DNA from: Rhipicephalus microplus
Taxonomy: Eukaryota; Arthropoda; Arachnida; Ixodida; Ixodidae
Assembly (NCBI RefSeq): GCF_043290135.1
Contig: NC_134701.1
Location: 60,818,502-60,882,501 of the forward strand
Length of the DNA: 64,000 nucleotides
Direction of reading: 5' to 3'
The position numbers were made by a program, and so were the translations under genes. The first letter of the stretch is position 1, and each line of letters opens with the position of its first letter. Below the pieces are notes generated by a model. It ran no database searches, was not told the origin of the DNA, and was given only the letters and a program-made list of their open reading frames with translations. Below, piece by piece: positions 1 to 10,245 of the stretch.

Positions 1-116
<116 letters not shown>

Positions 117-222
117 TTGTGGGGTCTAACGTCCCAAAACCACCATATGATTATGAAATACGCCGTAGTGGGGGGCTCCAGAAATTTTGATCACTTGGGG
201 TTCTTTAACGTGCACCCAGACA
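117..222 (-). mobile_element. 3' fragment of a tick tRNA-derived (Ruka-like) SINE
   Basis: The segment aligns by eye with the 3' halves of the longer copies at 4852-5062 and 26893-27140. Shared blocks include the reverse complement of the tail (acgtcccaaaaccacc), the gccgtagtgg block and the ggttcttta-acgtgcac block. The tRNA-like head with A and B boxes is missing, so this copy is 5' truncated. GATA repeats lie on both sides. Confidence 0.75.
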
Positions 223-225
223 GAC

Positions 226-262
<37 letters not shown>

Positions 263-263
263 T

Positions 264-355
<92 letters not shown>
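223..355. repeat. (GATA)n microsatellite, second block
   Basis: Starts with short CAGA units and becomes a TAGA/GATA run, with one TATA interruption near 260. It sits on the truncated side of the SINE fragment, so the SINE piece is now embedded in the microsatellite. The long SIYL-type reading frame across it is only the repeat translated. Confidence 0.95.
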
Positions 356-356
<1 letters not shown>

Positions 357-828
357 GTTTAACATGAGCGGGCTAAGGTGCAGCAGCAACAGCACGATCT
401 TTAATCGTTGCTTGCTTTTCATGCAGTGTTTCGCTGGTCTTGCTGATCTCAACTTCTGGGACGTCACGAGCTCTGACACCGGTTCGCATGGTTCTGCCTA
501 GTCATTTCTGGCTGACAACGTGGACATCACCGAGTGTTTGCCATGGGACTGCCATATCAGTCCGCTATGGAACGGCGCCTGCGCATCAGCCTTCAAGCTG
601 CCGCAATTCAACGATCGTGGCCACCCTCTACTTGACCAGCCATTCATCGACAACTGCGGGACCGTGACGTCATTCACCATAAGAAGGATAAAGCCACTAC
701 CCGAGGATCGTCTCTTCAGTGGGCTAAGGTGCAGCAGCAACCGCACGATGTTTAATCGTTGCTTGCTTTTCATGCAGGTATGTTACCTTTCCAGTGCATA
801 ATGCATTCGATCCGATGATCGCTTTCTG
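357..828 (+). promoter_or_regulatory. 5' leader of the LINE with a repeated block (possible promoter monomers)
   Basis: A block of about 60 bp starting gggctaaggtgcagcagcaa occurs at 370-428 and again at 721-779, 351 bp apart, with few differences. The second copy lies directly upstream of ORF1. Tandem 5' monomers carrying promoter activity are known from several LINE families. Calling these blocks promoter monomers is inference, because I see no core promoter motif that proves it. The overlapping short reading frames look like chance. Confidence 0.5.
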
Positions 829-1808
829 ATGCTGCTGCCTTGCCCACGTAGACTTGTATTTTTATGCCACGTGTTATATTGCAAAAGTTGTCTCGTTCTG
901 AGTGGTGATGTGGAACTAAATCCGGGGCCTTTGAATAAGTCGGTGATTACCAGTAAAGGCAATACTTCTGGTAATAGACCTGTAACCCAAAACGCAGCTG
1001 GTTCCAATGCTCTCGACGAGGTTACTCATACACCCTCTACTTCCGTACCTGTTGACACTGGCACTCCATCTATCTTTCAAATGTTATCTAAATTTTCGGA
1101 GGGGCAAACTAAGCTAGCTCATGATATTGCCGACATCAAGTCATTTAAACAGACGGTCGCCTGCCGTTTTGATGATTTAGAATCACGTGTTAATGCATTA
1201 GAACGGGCTCACAAGTCTAATGAGCATAATTCTGTGAGTGAACTCCATTCTGAAATAAATTGCCTAACTTCTAAGATTAACGAACTGGTCTTAAAAAAAC
1301 GATGTCTTAGAAAATCTTTCAAGGCGTAATAATCTGATAATACACGGTATTTCAGAAGATCCGAATGAAAACGCTAGCACCCTGTTGTGCAGCGTTACTT
1401 CTGTATTCACTAATAGCCTGCAAATTGCCTGCCCTCAAATCGAGCGCGTACACAGGCTTGGTAAACCACGTACTGGCTACACACGACCCATTATTCTGAA
1501 GCTTTCGAAATTTGGTGAAAAATTTGTTGTCCTAAAAAATGCATCTAAACTCAAAGGCTCAAACGTGTTTATTACAGAAGACTTCTCTTCGCGGATTAAG
1601 ACACATTCGGAAAAGAATTTGAGAGGCATCACTTCCCTTTCGCAACGATGGCTCTGTGGTGAGGTTAAAATACGATCACGCGTTCATTGACAAGGTTCGT
1701 TACAACTGGGACGACGCCTCAAACACACTAGTGAAAGTCTCGGGTCAACCCCGTGGCCCTCGTTCTTCTGTCCCCACGTCCTCAAATGCCTCTTCATCCA
1801 CTCCTTGA
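829..1808 (+). pseudogene. LINE ORF1 protein with N-terminal 2A-like motif, frameshifted
   Basis: This is the nucleic-acid-binding or chaperone-type ORF1 of the LINE. It starts at ATG 829 with a short hydrophobic, cysteine-rich stretch (residues 8-25), followed by DVELNPGP at residues 27-34, the 2A ribosome-skipping signature. Residues of about 85-160 are rich in heptad-like L/I/E spacing and probably form a coiled coil. Two frameshifts break the frame. One is near the A7 run at 1293-1299; after it a second frame continues with SRRNNLIIHGISEDP, typical of the RRM-like region of CR1/L2 ORF1 proteins. The other is near 1625-1650, after which the sequence runs in a third frame to a stop near 1808. 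ORF2 starts shortly downstream. Confidence 0.75.
907..930 (+). other. 2A-like ribosome-skipping motif (DVELNPGP)
   Basis: The codons read D-V-E-L-N-P-G-P, a full match to the D(V/I)ExNPGP consensus of 2A peptides, preceded by LVLSG. Skipping would occur between the final G and P, releasing a leader of 33 residues. 2A-like motifs near the N-terminus of APE-type LINE proteins have been described in other animals and trypanosomes. Activity in this copy is untested. Confidence 0.8.
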
Positions 1809-1835
1809 CCTCGTTATAACCGTCAGGAACACCTT

Positions 1836-4605
1836 GTAGTTCTAAACGTTAATGCTCGTAGCATAGTTAAGAAACTTCCAGATCTATTGTCCCTTGTTGC
1901 AACTCATTCCCCTCATGTTGTTGGCATTACTGAGTCTTGGTTACATAGTAACATTTACCATTCTGAGTTTACTCCGCCCGGCTTTATTGCCATACGTAAT
2001 GACAGGGCACATGGCATTGGCGGTGGCGTCGCTCTACTTATCCGCTCAGATATCCGCTTCTCGGTGTTGCCATCACCTCCAGAGATTGAATCCCTGTGGT
2101 GCAAGATTTATCTAAATAATCAATGTATTGTAGTTAGTGTTATATATCGCCCACCTGGATCCTCCCTTGATGTTTTTCATGCTCTTTCCGATTTCATGTG
2201 CGATATTATTATAGCTTCATCAAGGTTGATCTGTATGGGTGATTTTAATGCTCCTGACATCGATTGGCCTTCCCTGACTGTAACAGATCGTGATGCTGCT
2301 ATCTGCCAGGAATTCATAAATATTTCTTTATCTTTTGGGCTTACTCAAGTCGTTTTATGTGTGACTAGGTTTAATTCTATTCTAGACTTAGTTTTCCTAA
2401 GTACAGATTTAGCTGATAATAACTTTTCTTGCGAGGTAATTGACGGATTATCAGACCATAAAGGTGTCTTGTTATCACTTTGTTGTCCCACGTCCAAATC
2501 ACCCTATACGTTTACTAGTTTCCCTGATTTCACTCGTGCGGATGACAATTCCATTACTGATTTCCTAGCTAATCATTTTGATACGTTTTGTGCACTTTCT
2601 CACAGGCAGGATATAGATTACCTCGTTAATTAATTTGAGAATCTTGTTAAGTCATGTGTCCGAAGATTTGTGCCAGTTAAGACAAAGAAAAGCAATACTA
2701 ATTTTCCTTGGATCACTCGTGACATCTTACATTTGTCTCGCCGTGTCCGTCGACTTAGGCGCTCCGGAAGAACTCACGATCCCGTTAGCCTAGACAAATT
2801 TCAGAAGGCGAAAAGTGAACTTAATTCTAAAATGAGAACGGCGAAAGATTTCTTTTTTCGCGTCCAGTTGCCGGGCATGTTAAGCACGAACCCACGCAAA
2901 TTTTGGTATTCAATTTTGCCTCATGATGCCTCACCTTCTTCTTTCAGAATTTATAACGATGTTATTAGTGACCCGTCAGCAATATCGAAGGCTATTAAAA
3001 ACTATTTCCAGTCTGTGTTTCTTTCTGACAACAACTTCATTCCTTCTCTGACAGGCATAACTCGTTCTGAACCAATCAGTGACATTGAAACAACGAGTGA
3101 AGGCATTCTGAACCTTATCTTAAAATTAGACGTAAAAAAATGCACTGGTCCTGACGGGATACACAATGCATTCTTAGTTCGCTACTCCATTTGGTGATCC
3201 AGATATCTGAAGATTATATTCAACAAATCTTTATCTTCTGGCACTGTTCCATCCTCATGCAAGATAGCAAAGGTACTCCCTCTTTATAAATCTGGCACCA
3301 AGCAGTCTCTATTGAATTAGAGACCGATATCATTGACTTCTCAATCATGCAAGATGTTAGAACATATCATTCAAAAACACATTATGCTCTTCTTGGAATC
3401 GCACCAACTACTATCAAACATGCAACATGGGTTTAGGCGTGGTTTCAGTACCACAACACAATTAGTCGAATTCACGCATGATATTTTTTTGAACCTTGAT
3501 CTTGGCAACCAGGTGGACGCTATATTTACTGACTTCTCAGAGGCCTTCGATACAGTACTGCATTCTAAACTTCTCGCTAAACTCGATGTCATATTAAACA
3601 ATCCTCAATTGGTTAGTTGGATCTCTTGCTTTTTGTCATCTCGCTCTCAGTTCGTTTCCTACAGGTCAACCAACTCTACTGCCATTGATGTAACATCTGA
3701 AGTGCCCCAAGGGTCCGTTCTTGGGCCTTTTCTTTTTTTAATTTACTTGAATGATTTGCCTGTTTGCATCTCCTCTTCCATTCGTTTTTACGCCGATGAT
3801 TGCGTTTTATATGAGGTCATTAAAACACACGCTGACCATTACCGCTTGCAAGAGTCATTTGCTGGTTTTTGCGATTGGTGCAGAACCTGGCAAATGAACA
3901 TTAACTTCAAAAAACCGTACTTATGTCCTTTTGTAGTAAGTCTCCTTCTGCTTTTGATTACTCTTTCGATAACCGTGCAGTACATAGGGTTCTTGATTAT
4001 AAGTATTTAGGGGTCATTTTTGCTCATAATATGACATGGTCTAAGCACAATGACTACATATGTAACAAAGCATTAAAAAAACTAGGCTAACTACGTCGCA
4101 CTCTATCTAAATCTCCGAAGAAAACTAAGCTTCTCTTATTTAAATCACTCATTCGCCCAATAGTAGACTACGCATCTGTCGTTCGGAACCCGTACAAGCA
4201 GTGCAAGGTTAATAGGTTACAAGCAATTCAGAAAAAAGCTGTAAGATTCATATGTCATCGCTATGCTATGACCGCGACTTTTCACCCTCTTCTACTCTTT
4301 CTTCACTGAACTGAACTTTGCTCTCTTTGCGTCGCCGAATGAATTCATTAAAATTCTTACATAGCATTGTGACGTCTTCGGTTAAACTTTCAAATGACAA
4401 GGACTGCATAAACTTTGCACATCTGTCAACGACAAGAAGCTATCACAACTTAACCTTAACGCCTTACTATGCTCGAACTAATATGTTCAAGTTCAGTTTT
4501 CCCCCATTCTATTGAAGACTGGAATTCGTTACCTGGTACTATTCGTTCACGCCCATCATCCGATTTTCAAGCCGACATCCATGACATGCGTCTGCAACAT
4601 ACCCT
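1836..4605 (+). pseudogene. LINE ORF2: APE endonuclease and reverse transcriptase, interrupted
   Basis: The protein nicks target DNA and copies the element's RNA into it. An APE-type endonuclease (about 1840-2490) shows TESWL, VIYRPPGSS, MGDFNAPDIDW, LDLVFLS and LSDHKGVL. The reverse transcriptase (about 3100-3900) shows KKCTGPDGI, RPISLTSQ, QHGFRRGFSTTTQL, FTDFSEAFDTVLHSKL, EVPQGSVLGPFLFLIY and the catalytic FYADDCVLY. The frame stays constant from 1836 to about 3910, with in-frame stops TAA 2631-2633, TGA 3195-3197 and TAG 3318-3320. The last falls where the family normally has N-Y-RPIS. A frameshift near the A run at 3909-3914 moves the rest (DYKYLGVIF, SLIRPIVDYASV, EDWNSLPGTI) into other frames with further stops. 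Confidence 0.9.
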
Positions 4606-4825
4606 CATCTATTTGCCATTGGTGTTTTCTCTTGAGTTGCATTGTTTCTTTATTCTTTATTCTATTTTCATTCATGTTAATCACATGTTTGTGCACTTTT
4701 GCCCTTGTATAACCACACATCTGTATTATGTTACCTGTTTACATAATTTTCATTCTTGTGTGTTAAAATTCCGCGTGTTTTGTACACCCACTCCAGCCAT
4801 AGCGCACTTAGCGCTGCAGTATGTG

Positions 4826-4851
4826 TAAATAAAAATAAATAAATAAATAAA
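4826..4851 (+). repeat. (AAAT)n-type 3' tail of the LINE
   Basis: A run of aaataaataaataaataaa directly follows the LINE 3' UTR and runs straight into the tail side of a SINE on the opposite strand. Short tandem 3' tails are usual for CR1/L2-type elements. I could not define target-site duplications. Confidence 0.7.
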
Positions 4852-5062
4852 AAACCACCTTATGATTCTGAGAGACGCCGTAGTGGAGGGCTCCCGAAAT
4901 TTCGACCACCTGGAGTTCTTTACCGTGCACCCAAATCTGAGCACATGGGCCTACAACATTTCCGCCTGCATCAATAAATGCAGCTGCCGCAGCCGGGATT
5001 TGATACCGCGACCTGCGGGTCAGCAGCCGAGAACCTTTGCCGCTAGACTACCGCAGCGGGGT
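4852..5062 (-). mobile_element. tRNA-derived SINE (Ruka-like), nearly complete
   Basis: Read on the - strand from 5062, the copy has an A-box-like GGTAGTCTAGCGGC, then a B-box-like GGTATCAAATCC (around 4995-5008), then the body with GTGCACGGTAAAGAACTCC, GGTGGTCGAAATTTCGGGAG, CCCTCCACTACGGCGTCTCT and the end GGTGGTTTT. This layout matches the tRNA-derived SINEs described in ticks. It lies tail-to-tail with the LINE. RNA polymerase III promoter function is inferred from the boxes only. Confidence 0.8.
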
Positions 5063-6477
5063 ATTTCAGGAGGCTGCAAATTTATGCATCTTTGCATTTT
5101 TATGTACAATTGCGCCTTTGAGAGGACTTCAATCCAGTGTCCACGCTTACTGCGCATGCGCGTCACCTCCCCCTTGCTTTCCTCTTCTACGTTTCTCCCT
5201 CTTTCGCCTCGCAACGCTGACGCAGGCAGTGTCTGCTAGCCAAAAGCCCCTCCACGCGCTTTCCGCCGGATAGGTTGAGCAGCGTCAACTCCTTCTGCCC
5301 CTCCCTAGTTACGCCAGTCTTTCGACCAGCGGAAGCCAAAGTGCCGAAATGATGTTTCTGCTTCTTTTCTGGTTCATTAACCCAACTCATATGCTATACA
5401 CCTTATTTTTAGGGTGAAGTAAAGAAAGCGCACACCACCAGACCCGCCCATCCCACCTCATTTATCTTGCCCCACCATTTGGTTGTAGACCCCATCAGGA
5501 AGCCTGGTGCAAAGCAATGAGGTGGCGTTCCCTGCAAGCTCTGGATGAAATTTAAGGCAACAATTTTGGTACGAAGAAGCAAATATTTACTTTCTTGCGT
5601 GTGCGGAAAGATGATGAACGGAAAAAGCGCAAGGTGGTGGCTCAATAACTTACTCTCGGAAGCTCTGCGACCGCAACTAGGTGGTGGTGGCAGAACACTG
5701 GTGGAGGCTACCTTAAAGAGGGGCAGTAGACTCGATGGAGGTGCTCTACGCTCGCTTTTCTGTTTCTCCTCTAAGCATCCCTCCACGTGGCGTTTACACC
5801 ACATTGTGCATGCGCGTCCCCTCCCCGCTCTATCGCCTCACCAGGACGAGGCAGGCAGCCTCAACTAGCGAGTTTATTAAAAATACGGACTCCTCGCTCT
5901 GCCTAATTGTTAACTGGCCACCCCGTTTATATACGCACTGGATCTTGACCTTCAAGGTAGTGCCGGTGGGAGATGAATTGCTATGTGCGTTTTTGGAGCA
6001 TCGGTTCGTCACGACGTGCTTCGCGCCTCCCTCGGTTACTCTTCTAAGCAAGGCCGCAATGAGTGCCAGCGTCAACATCGCCACCAGTGTAAGCATCAAC
6101 ACCCGATGCTTCGCATTTGTGCATTGTTCCCTTTAGTCGCAGTTGGCGTAACTTTTTGTTCTGCGGGACGATACATCAAGGCAGTTTCGGTCTGTGAAAT
6201 GATGTTTCAGGAGTTTGTTCAGCCTAGTTTCCAAGCTTACCACGTCAGAGCCCAATATTGCATCAAGGTTGCGCCCTGCAGAGCAAAAAGCCGCTGCTCG
6301 CTTATACACACACATGGCCGCGGATGTATGTTTTCGAGACGCATCTCATGGCCTGTTGCCCCATAGATGTCTACATAACGTCGCTTCACTGTATGAATCA
6401 TCGAGAAATAAAGTCTACAAGCCCACACTTCAGGCTCCCAGTGAAAAGTTCGCAGTATCCGGCTGTTTCAAAGTTAT
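5063..6477. other. unassigned non-coding stretch
   Basis: I see no protein similarity, RNA gene or clear repeat boundary here. Short open frames on both strands overlap each other and none resembles a known family. The sequence is mixed GC with C/T-rich patches, such as 5160-5215 and 5810-5850. Confidence 0.5.
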
Positions 6478-6620
6478 TGTACGAAAATACCGGTGCGCAG
6501 ACATTCGGAGAAGGTGACCTGTTTCTTTATGAAGCTCAACATGTGCTTTTATAGAGCTTGCTTGTCCCCTACTTCAACCTCTTCGACAGTCTGCCCGCTC
6601 CAAGAAAATATTCTGCAACA
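6478..6620 (-). repeat. 3' LTR of the BEL/Pao element
   Basis: Homologous to 9279-9425. It begins TGTTGCAGAATATTTTC and ends TTTTCGTACA on the - strand. The adjacent internal sequence on that strand (CCCCCCTAGGAGGA) ends in a short purine tract that could be the polypurine tract. Confidence 0.78.
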
Positions 6621-7266
6621 TCCTCCTAGGGGGGCTAAGATATGACTTGGATGCATCAATTAAGCCAGGACCACTCCAGATTGCTCCGATTTGGATTATA
6701 TTCCTCATCATCTAATGGGGGTCAAGGAGAATCGCACCCAACGAGAGCGCAGTTTGTGTTGAAATGCGCTTTCTTTGCTACCGGGGGTGCATGTGCACTG
6801 TGGCGGTTGATTCGTGGCTGTCGTACCCCATGCCGTATCAGAAGCCGATGCTGATGAGACGGAGGGTATTATTAACGTGCATTAGTCAGGCGTGCTCGTC
6901 ATGCAGAATTACGAAGAGGCTTTGCCTGTCGTGGTGGTCCCCCAAACGGTAGCTGGTCTGATATTATTTGTTCAAGTATGGCGTCAGCATGAACACCGAG
7001 GCGCTGACAACGTTCACGCACATGGCAGTGATGAACATCGACGTGCTTGTTTGGCGGCTCCACCTCTTCGAAGTTCCTGCCGCCCATATCCGTTGAGTAA
7101 GACTGATGGTAGTTTTCCCCTTCCATACAGGTAGATCGTGGTGCTTGTTTGAGGTTCGTGAAGGCACTTTATCTCTCCTGATGGCACCAAAAGGCCTCAT
7201 CAAATATATGCTTCTGTGCGTTGCAGAGGTATTGCAGCTCAAGAGGAAAAATGGGGTAGACGGGCG

Positions 7267-7560
7267 CTAGATGCTGTCAGAGAACAATGATCCTTGTAAC
7301 ATCCAGCCAAACATTGCGTCTGTTGCTGTTAGAGTTTTGGTTACGTGGTCAATTTGGCCGGTGGTGACCTTCCAATGGGCGTCCGATCCTATCATGACAC
7401 TGATCTCGTCCGATTGCCACGCATTTGGTTGAAGGCTGTCAGCTGCGTTGTACCCCCGTTCGTCGAGCTGGTGTAAGCTGTTGCGGTCGAGTGGTAGGCA
7501 TGTGACGGTGCATATTGCCGGAATCGCTAATGCTTTCACGGTTATTGGGGAGTCCTAAAA
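7267..7560 (-). pseudogene. BEL/Pao aspartic protease-region remnant (DUF1758-like)
   Basis: The - strand reads ISVMIGSDAHWKVTTGQIDH followed by TLTATDAMFGWMLQGS. This matches the conserved IGSD...W...TG and (T/V)DT.FGW...G block of the BEL/Pao protease region (DUF1758). A stop follows near 7267. Downstream sequence to 6640 should contain reverse transcriptase in an intact element, but none is recognisable. Confidence 0.8.
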
Positions 7561-7741
7561 TTGGCTGTGCCGTCGCACAGCCGATTTTCCAGCTCACGCC
7601 AGTTCACGCGCTCTGTGCAGATTCATCTCAATCACCTTGAGTCCCCGAACGGGACGAAAGATAGCTCTTCCTTTCCCGTGACAGAGCACTCAATATTTTT
7701 TAACAGGTCTGCACGAACTTACGAGCGCTGACTGCCGCGGT

Positions 7742-9115
7742 TCAACAGTTATCGCACAAGGAGTCGTCGGTATCTGAACTCTGCTCTATTTCAGCCTGTC
7801 TGCAATAATACAGCACCACATTTGATGTGACTGTTTCGGGTGGTCTTGACGGTTCGCGTGATACCTGAAGAGGCTTCGTGAGACGTGGGTGACTCATGTT
7901 TCGGCCGTGGATATCCCGCTGGCCTGGATAAATCGCAGACAATAGTCAGGTGGCGTCGCTGGCAGGTGCCACACCTAAGATTCAATAATTTCCTGGACAT
8001 TTTGGCGATGTGGTTTCGTGTTCCACAGTGGAAGAAACAATTGGTGTACTGTAGCCTTGCCCGCTTCTCTTCAGTATATAGGTTGGTGTTGCAGGTAGCG
8101 ATCCTGCGATCTTTGTTGTGGCAGAGTGGGCATGCCAGTCTAACAGGCGAGGTACACACCGTTAGGGTGGACGCTGACGGTATATTTTCTGTGCCATACA
8201 TTTCTTTTTTATATTAGAGCTCTGGGATCGCCTTGCGACGCATGGCCAGACTGCCACCAGCTCTCATCCCGGATTTTTATTTGAACGTTAGTATTATCCT
8301 GGCTATCCACGTTCGGTCTTCAAGCGTTTCGGCGATGCTGGAGGCGCAGTTCTATTCTTTGATTTCTGCCTGTACATAATGGCAAGATATCCCGGCAGGC
8401 GTCGCATAAGGACATGGTTTCAGACCGCAGTGTACTGGTCGGGTGCTGCTTCTAGGCCTTCCAAGGTACTACCGTGGATATTCGCAATATTTGCAGCAGA
8501 CGAAGCCTAAGAACGTATGACGAGCTTTTCATGATGCTTAGCGCAAGCAGACGATCAACATGCCCGTTCACAAGCAGATCCTTGCGTCCAAAGCAATCTT
8601 CGAGAGTCTTGATTGCAAAGTGGGAATTCGGCTTTACTAGATGGATGCATTCCAAAGCTTGCTTCGCGCTCGGGGTCAAATAGGTGAAGAGGCACTTGAA
8701 TTTTTCGGCGTGTGGCAGCTCGGTATTCTTGTGGAAGGTAGCATCAAAATGGTCTTGAGAGGACAGCCATCTGCGAAGTCTGCCAGCAAAAATTAGTACC
8801 TGGACCACCGGCACCTGAACAACATGCGGACGGTGCTTTTTCACCTGCCCTGCTGCTTCGCCGTAGCGCGGAAATTCATGGTTGTTTCGCCCGGATCCAG
8901 TGGTTTGTGCCTACGCTCCGGTGGCTTTCTCATGTTCTTGAAGCCAGAACTTAGCTCGTGACACGGTCTAAAGAATTTTTTCGTTGTGCTCACTTGCTAC
9001 TTCCACTTCATGGTCTATGTCTTCTTCGTTCATTGCCGCCAGATTGACGTAGTTGAGCCTTGAAAGTGCTGCTTCTTTATGTTTCAGAAAATTCATGTGG
9101 CCGTTAATCTGGGAA
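7742..9115 (-). pseudogene. BEL/Pao gag remnant (DUF1759-like region and zinc knuckles)
   Basis: Read on the - strand, the N-terminal region after the primer-binding site (about 9115-8960) is helix-rich with NFLKHKEAALSRLNYVN. The DUF1759-like capsid region (about 8800-8500) shows FAGRLRRWLSSQDHFDATFH, EKFKCLFTYL, CFGRKDLLVNGHVDRLLAL and SSSYVLRLR. The CCHC-like part (about 8130-7930) shows CPLCHNKDRRIATC, CFHCGTRNHIAK and CGTCQRRHLTIVCD. Several frameshifts and stops separate the segments. One knuckle cysteine appears replaced (AKMSRK where the family has C). The order fits BEL/Pao gag. Confidence 0.85.
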
Positions 9116-9254
9116 GTATCAGGATCCGGTTGCTACGGCAGGTCTGATAACAGTGCTAGGGCTCGGGTGACACCAGTCTGATCTAGCCGCGCTTCTTTCG
9201 AAAACGGTCAGCGGTCGGCATAGTCGTGACGTTCGGGGAAGTCTCCGAAGGAGT

Positions 9255-9276
9255 GGATCCCGGGTTTCGTGCACCA
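9255..9276 (-). other. primer-binding site of the BEL/Pao element
   Basis: Two bases inside the 5' LTR the - strand reads TGGTGCACGAAACCCGGGAT. It begins with the TGG complementary to a tRNA CCA end, followed by sequence that could pair with a tRNA acceptor and T arm. I did not identify the tRNA species. Confidence 0.7.
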
Positions 9277-9278
9277 GA

Positions 9279-9425
9279 TGTAACAAAATAACCAGTTTGC
9301 AGACGTTAGGTGGAGACGACCGTTTCTTCATCACGAAGATCAATCTGTGCTTTTCTAAAACGTGCCTGTCCCCCACTTCATCCTCTTCGACAGTCTGGCC
9401 CGCTCTAAGAGAATATTCCGCAACA
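9279..9425 (-). repeat. 5' LTR of the BEL/Pao element
   Basis: On the - strand it starts TGTTGCGGAATATTCTC and ends TTTTGTTACA, giving TG...CA ends. It aligns along its length with 6478-6620, sharing for example cttcgacagtctg and cccgctc with a following aatattc. At about 147 bp it is short for an LTR. Divergence between the two LTRs indicates an old insertion. Confidence 0.8.
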
Positions 9426-9949
9426 GTGAACACCATGTCGCTGGCTCAGTAAAACGGACAATCTCCACCATCATTTCGCAAGGTATTCATCACTATAGGT
9501 TCGCCTGGTCAATTTTATTTTCATATCCTTCGATATTAGGCGCTGCATAATCGTTTCTTTGTTATTATCATTGTCCTGTACTTTTCATCAGTCGAGAACC
9601 GATGGACTCGTTGGCGTAGTCGCTTCGCTAACTCGGTGCACCTTGGGTCAGCCGTTGATTTAGACGGCGCAAAACGGTTTCATCATGGCAAAAAGCACTA
9701 CAGTTTTACTTCATCTGAAGACGAATATTGTGGGCATTGTCGTTCGTCCCTTGATGGAGCGGGGAGAGTCACTCTATTCTTTAGGTGTAAGGCAGTTCAC
9801 TCCTGGAAAGCTTTCTATATCAGTTAAATGAATGGAGCACTGGTTGTAGTGACGTGCATTTCTCGTACCCGTGATGGACCTTCGTAGTTGTGGCAACGCT
9901 GTTCATTCGATGACGCTCTCAGAGGCGAAGCTCCTTTTAGTCTAACCTT
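9426..9949. other. unassigned stretch beside the BEL/Pao element
   Basis: No protein family or RNA gene is recognisable. The last 130 bp lead directly into the microsatellite block at 9950-10198 and may be the body of a short interspersed element with that block as its tail, but I have no second copy in the window to prove it. Confidence 0.4.
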
Positions 9950-10142
9950 GTCCTGCATCAGGCGTAACCGGCAGTAATAAACACACTGACAAACAGATAG
10001 ACAAACAGACGAACGGACTGACGAACGCATGAACGTAAGCATGGACAGAAGTCAGGAGGGACGCACGGACGGGGGGACGGACTGATGAACGTACGAATGC
10101 ACTGACAGACAAACAGAGAGAAAGGCTTACGAACCGACAGCG

Positions 10143-10198
<56 letters not shown>
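9950..10198. repeat. degenerate GACA/GACG repeats ending in an (AGAC)n microsatellite
   Basis: Positions 9985-10140 are degenerate tetranucleotide-like units (gacagacg, gaacgaac, gatgaacg). 10140-10198 is a clean AGAC run. The - strand frame rich in LSVCLSVC is the translated repeat. Confidence 0.9.
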
Positions 10199-10245
10199 GC
10201 ATTACCTCACTCATCATTATTCTAACCGTGGACATGCTGTGATGT

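Larger units (their letters stand above)
370..4851 (+). mobile_element. CR1/L2-like non-LTR retrotransposon, nearly full length, inactivated
   Basis: The element has a 5' leader with a repeated block, ORF1 (829 to about 1808), ORF2 with an APE-type endonuclease and reverse transcriptase (about 1836-4605), a short 3' UTR and an (AAAT)n-like tail. ORF2 has no recognisable RNase H domain, which fits CR1/L2-type elements rather than I or R1 types. ORF2 carries only a few stops and frameshifts, so the copy is decayed but fairly recent. The exact clade within the CR1/L2/Crack group cannot be settled by eye. The 5' boundary is uncertain. Confidence 0.85.
6478..9425 (-). mobile_element. BEL/Pao LTR retrotransposon, internally deleted
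   Basis: Two related terminal repeats (9279-9425 and 6478-6620) flank 2.66 kb of internal sequence on the - strand. The internal part has a primer-binding site next to the 5' LTR, then gag and protease remnants. No reverse transcriptase, RNase H or integrase could be read, and the internal length is about half or less of a typical autonomous BEL/Pao element. Pol is therefore mostly deleted or diverged beyond recognition. The 5-bp flanks (gttat and gtgaa) do not match, so no target-site duplication is evident. Confidence 0.85.

Noticed and set aside
126..479. 117-codon - strand frame rich in SIYL
   Set aside because: It is the GATA microsatellite translated, with no protein similarity.
9942..10235. 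97-codon frame rich in LSVC
   Set aside because: Translation of the AGAC repeat block.
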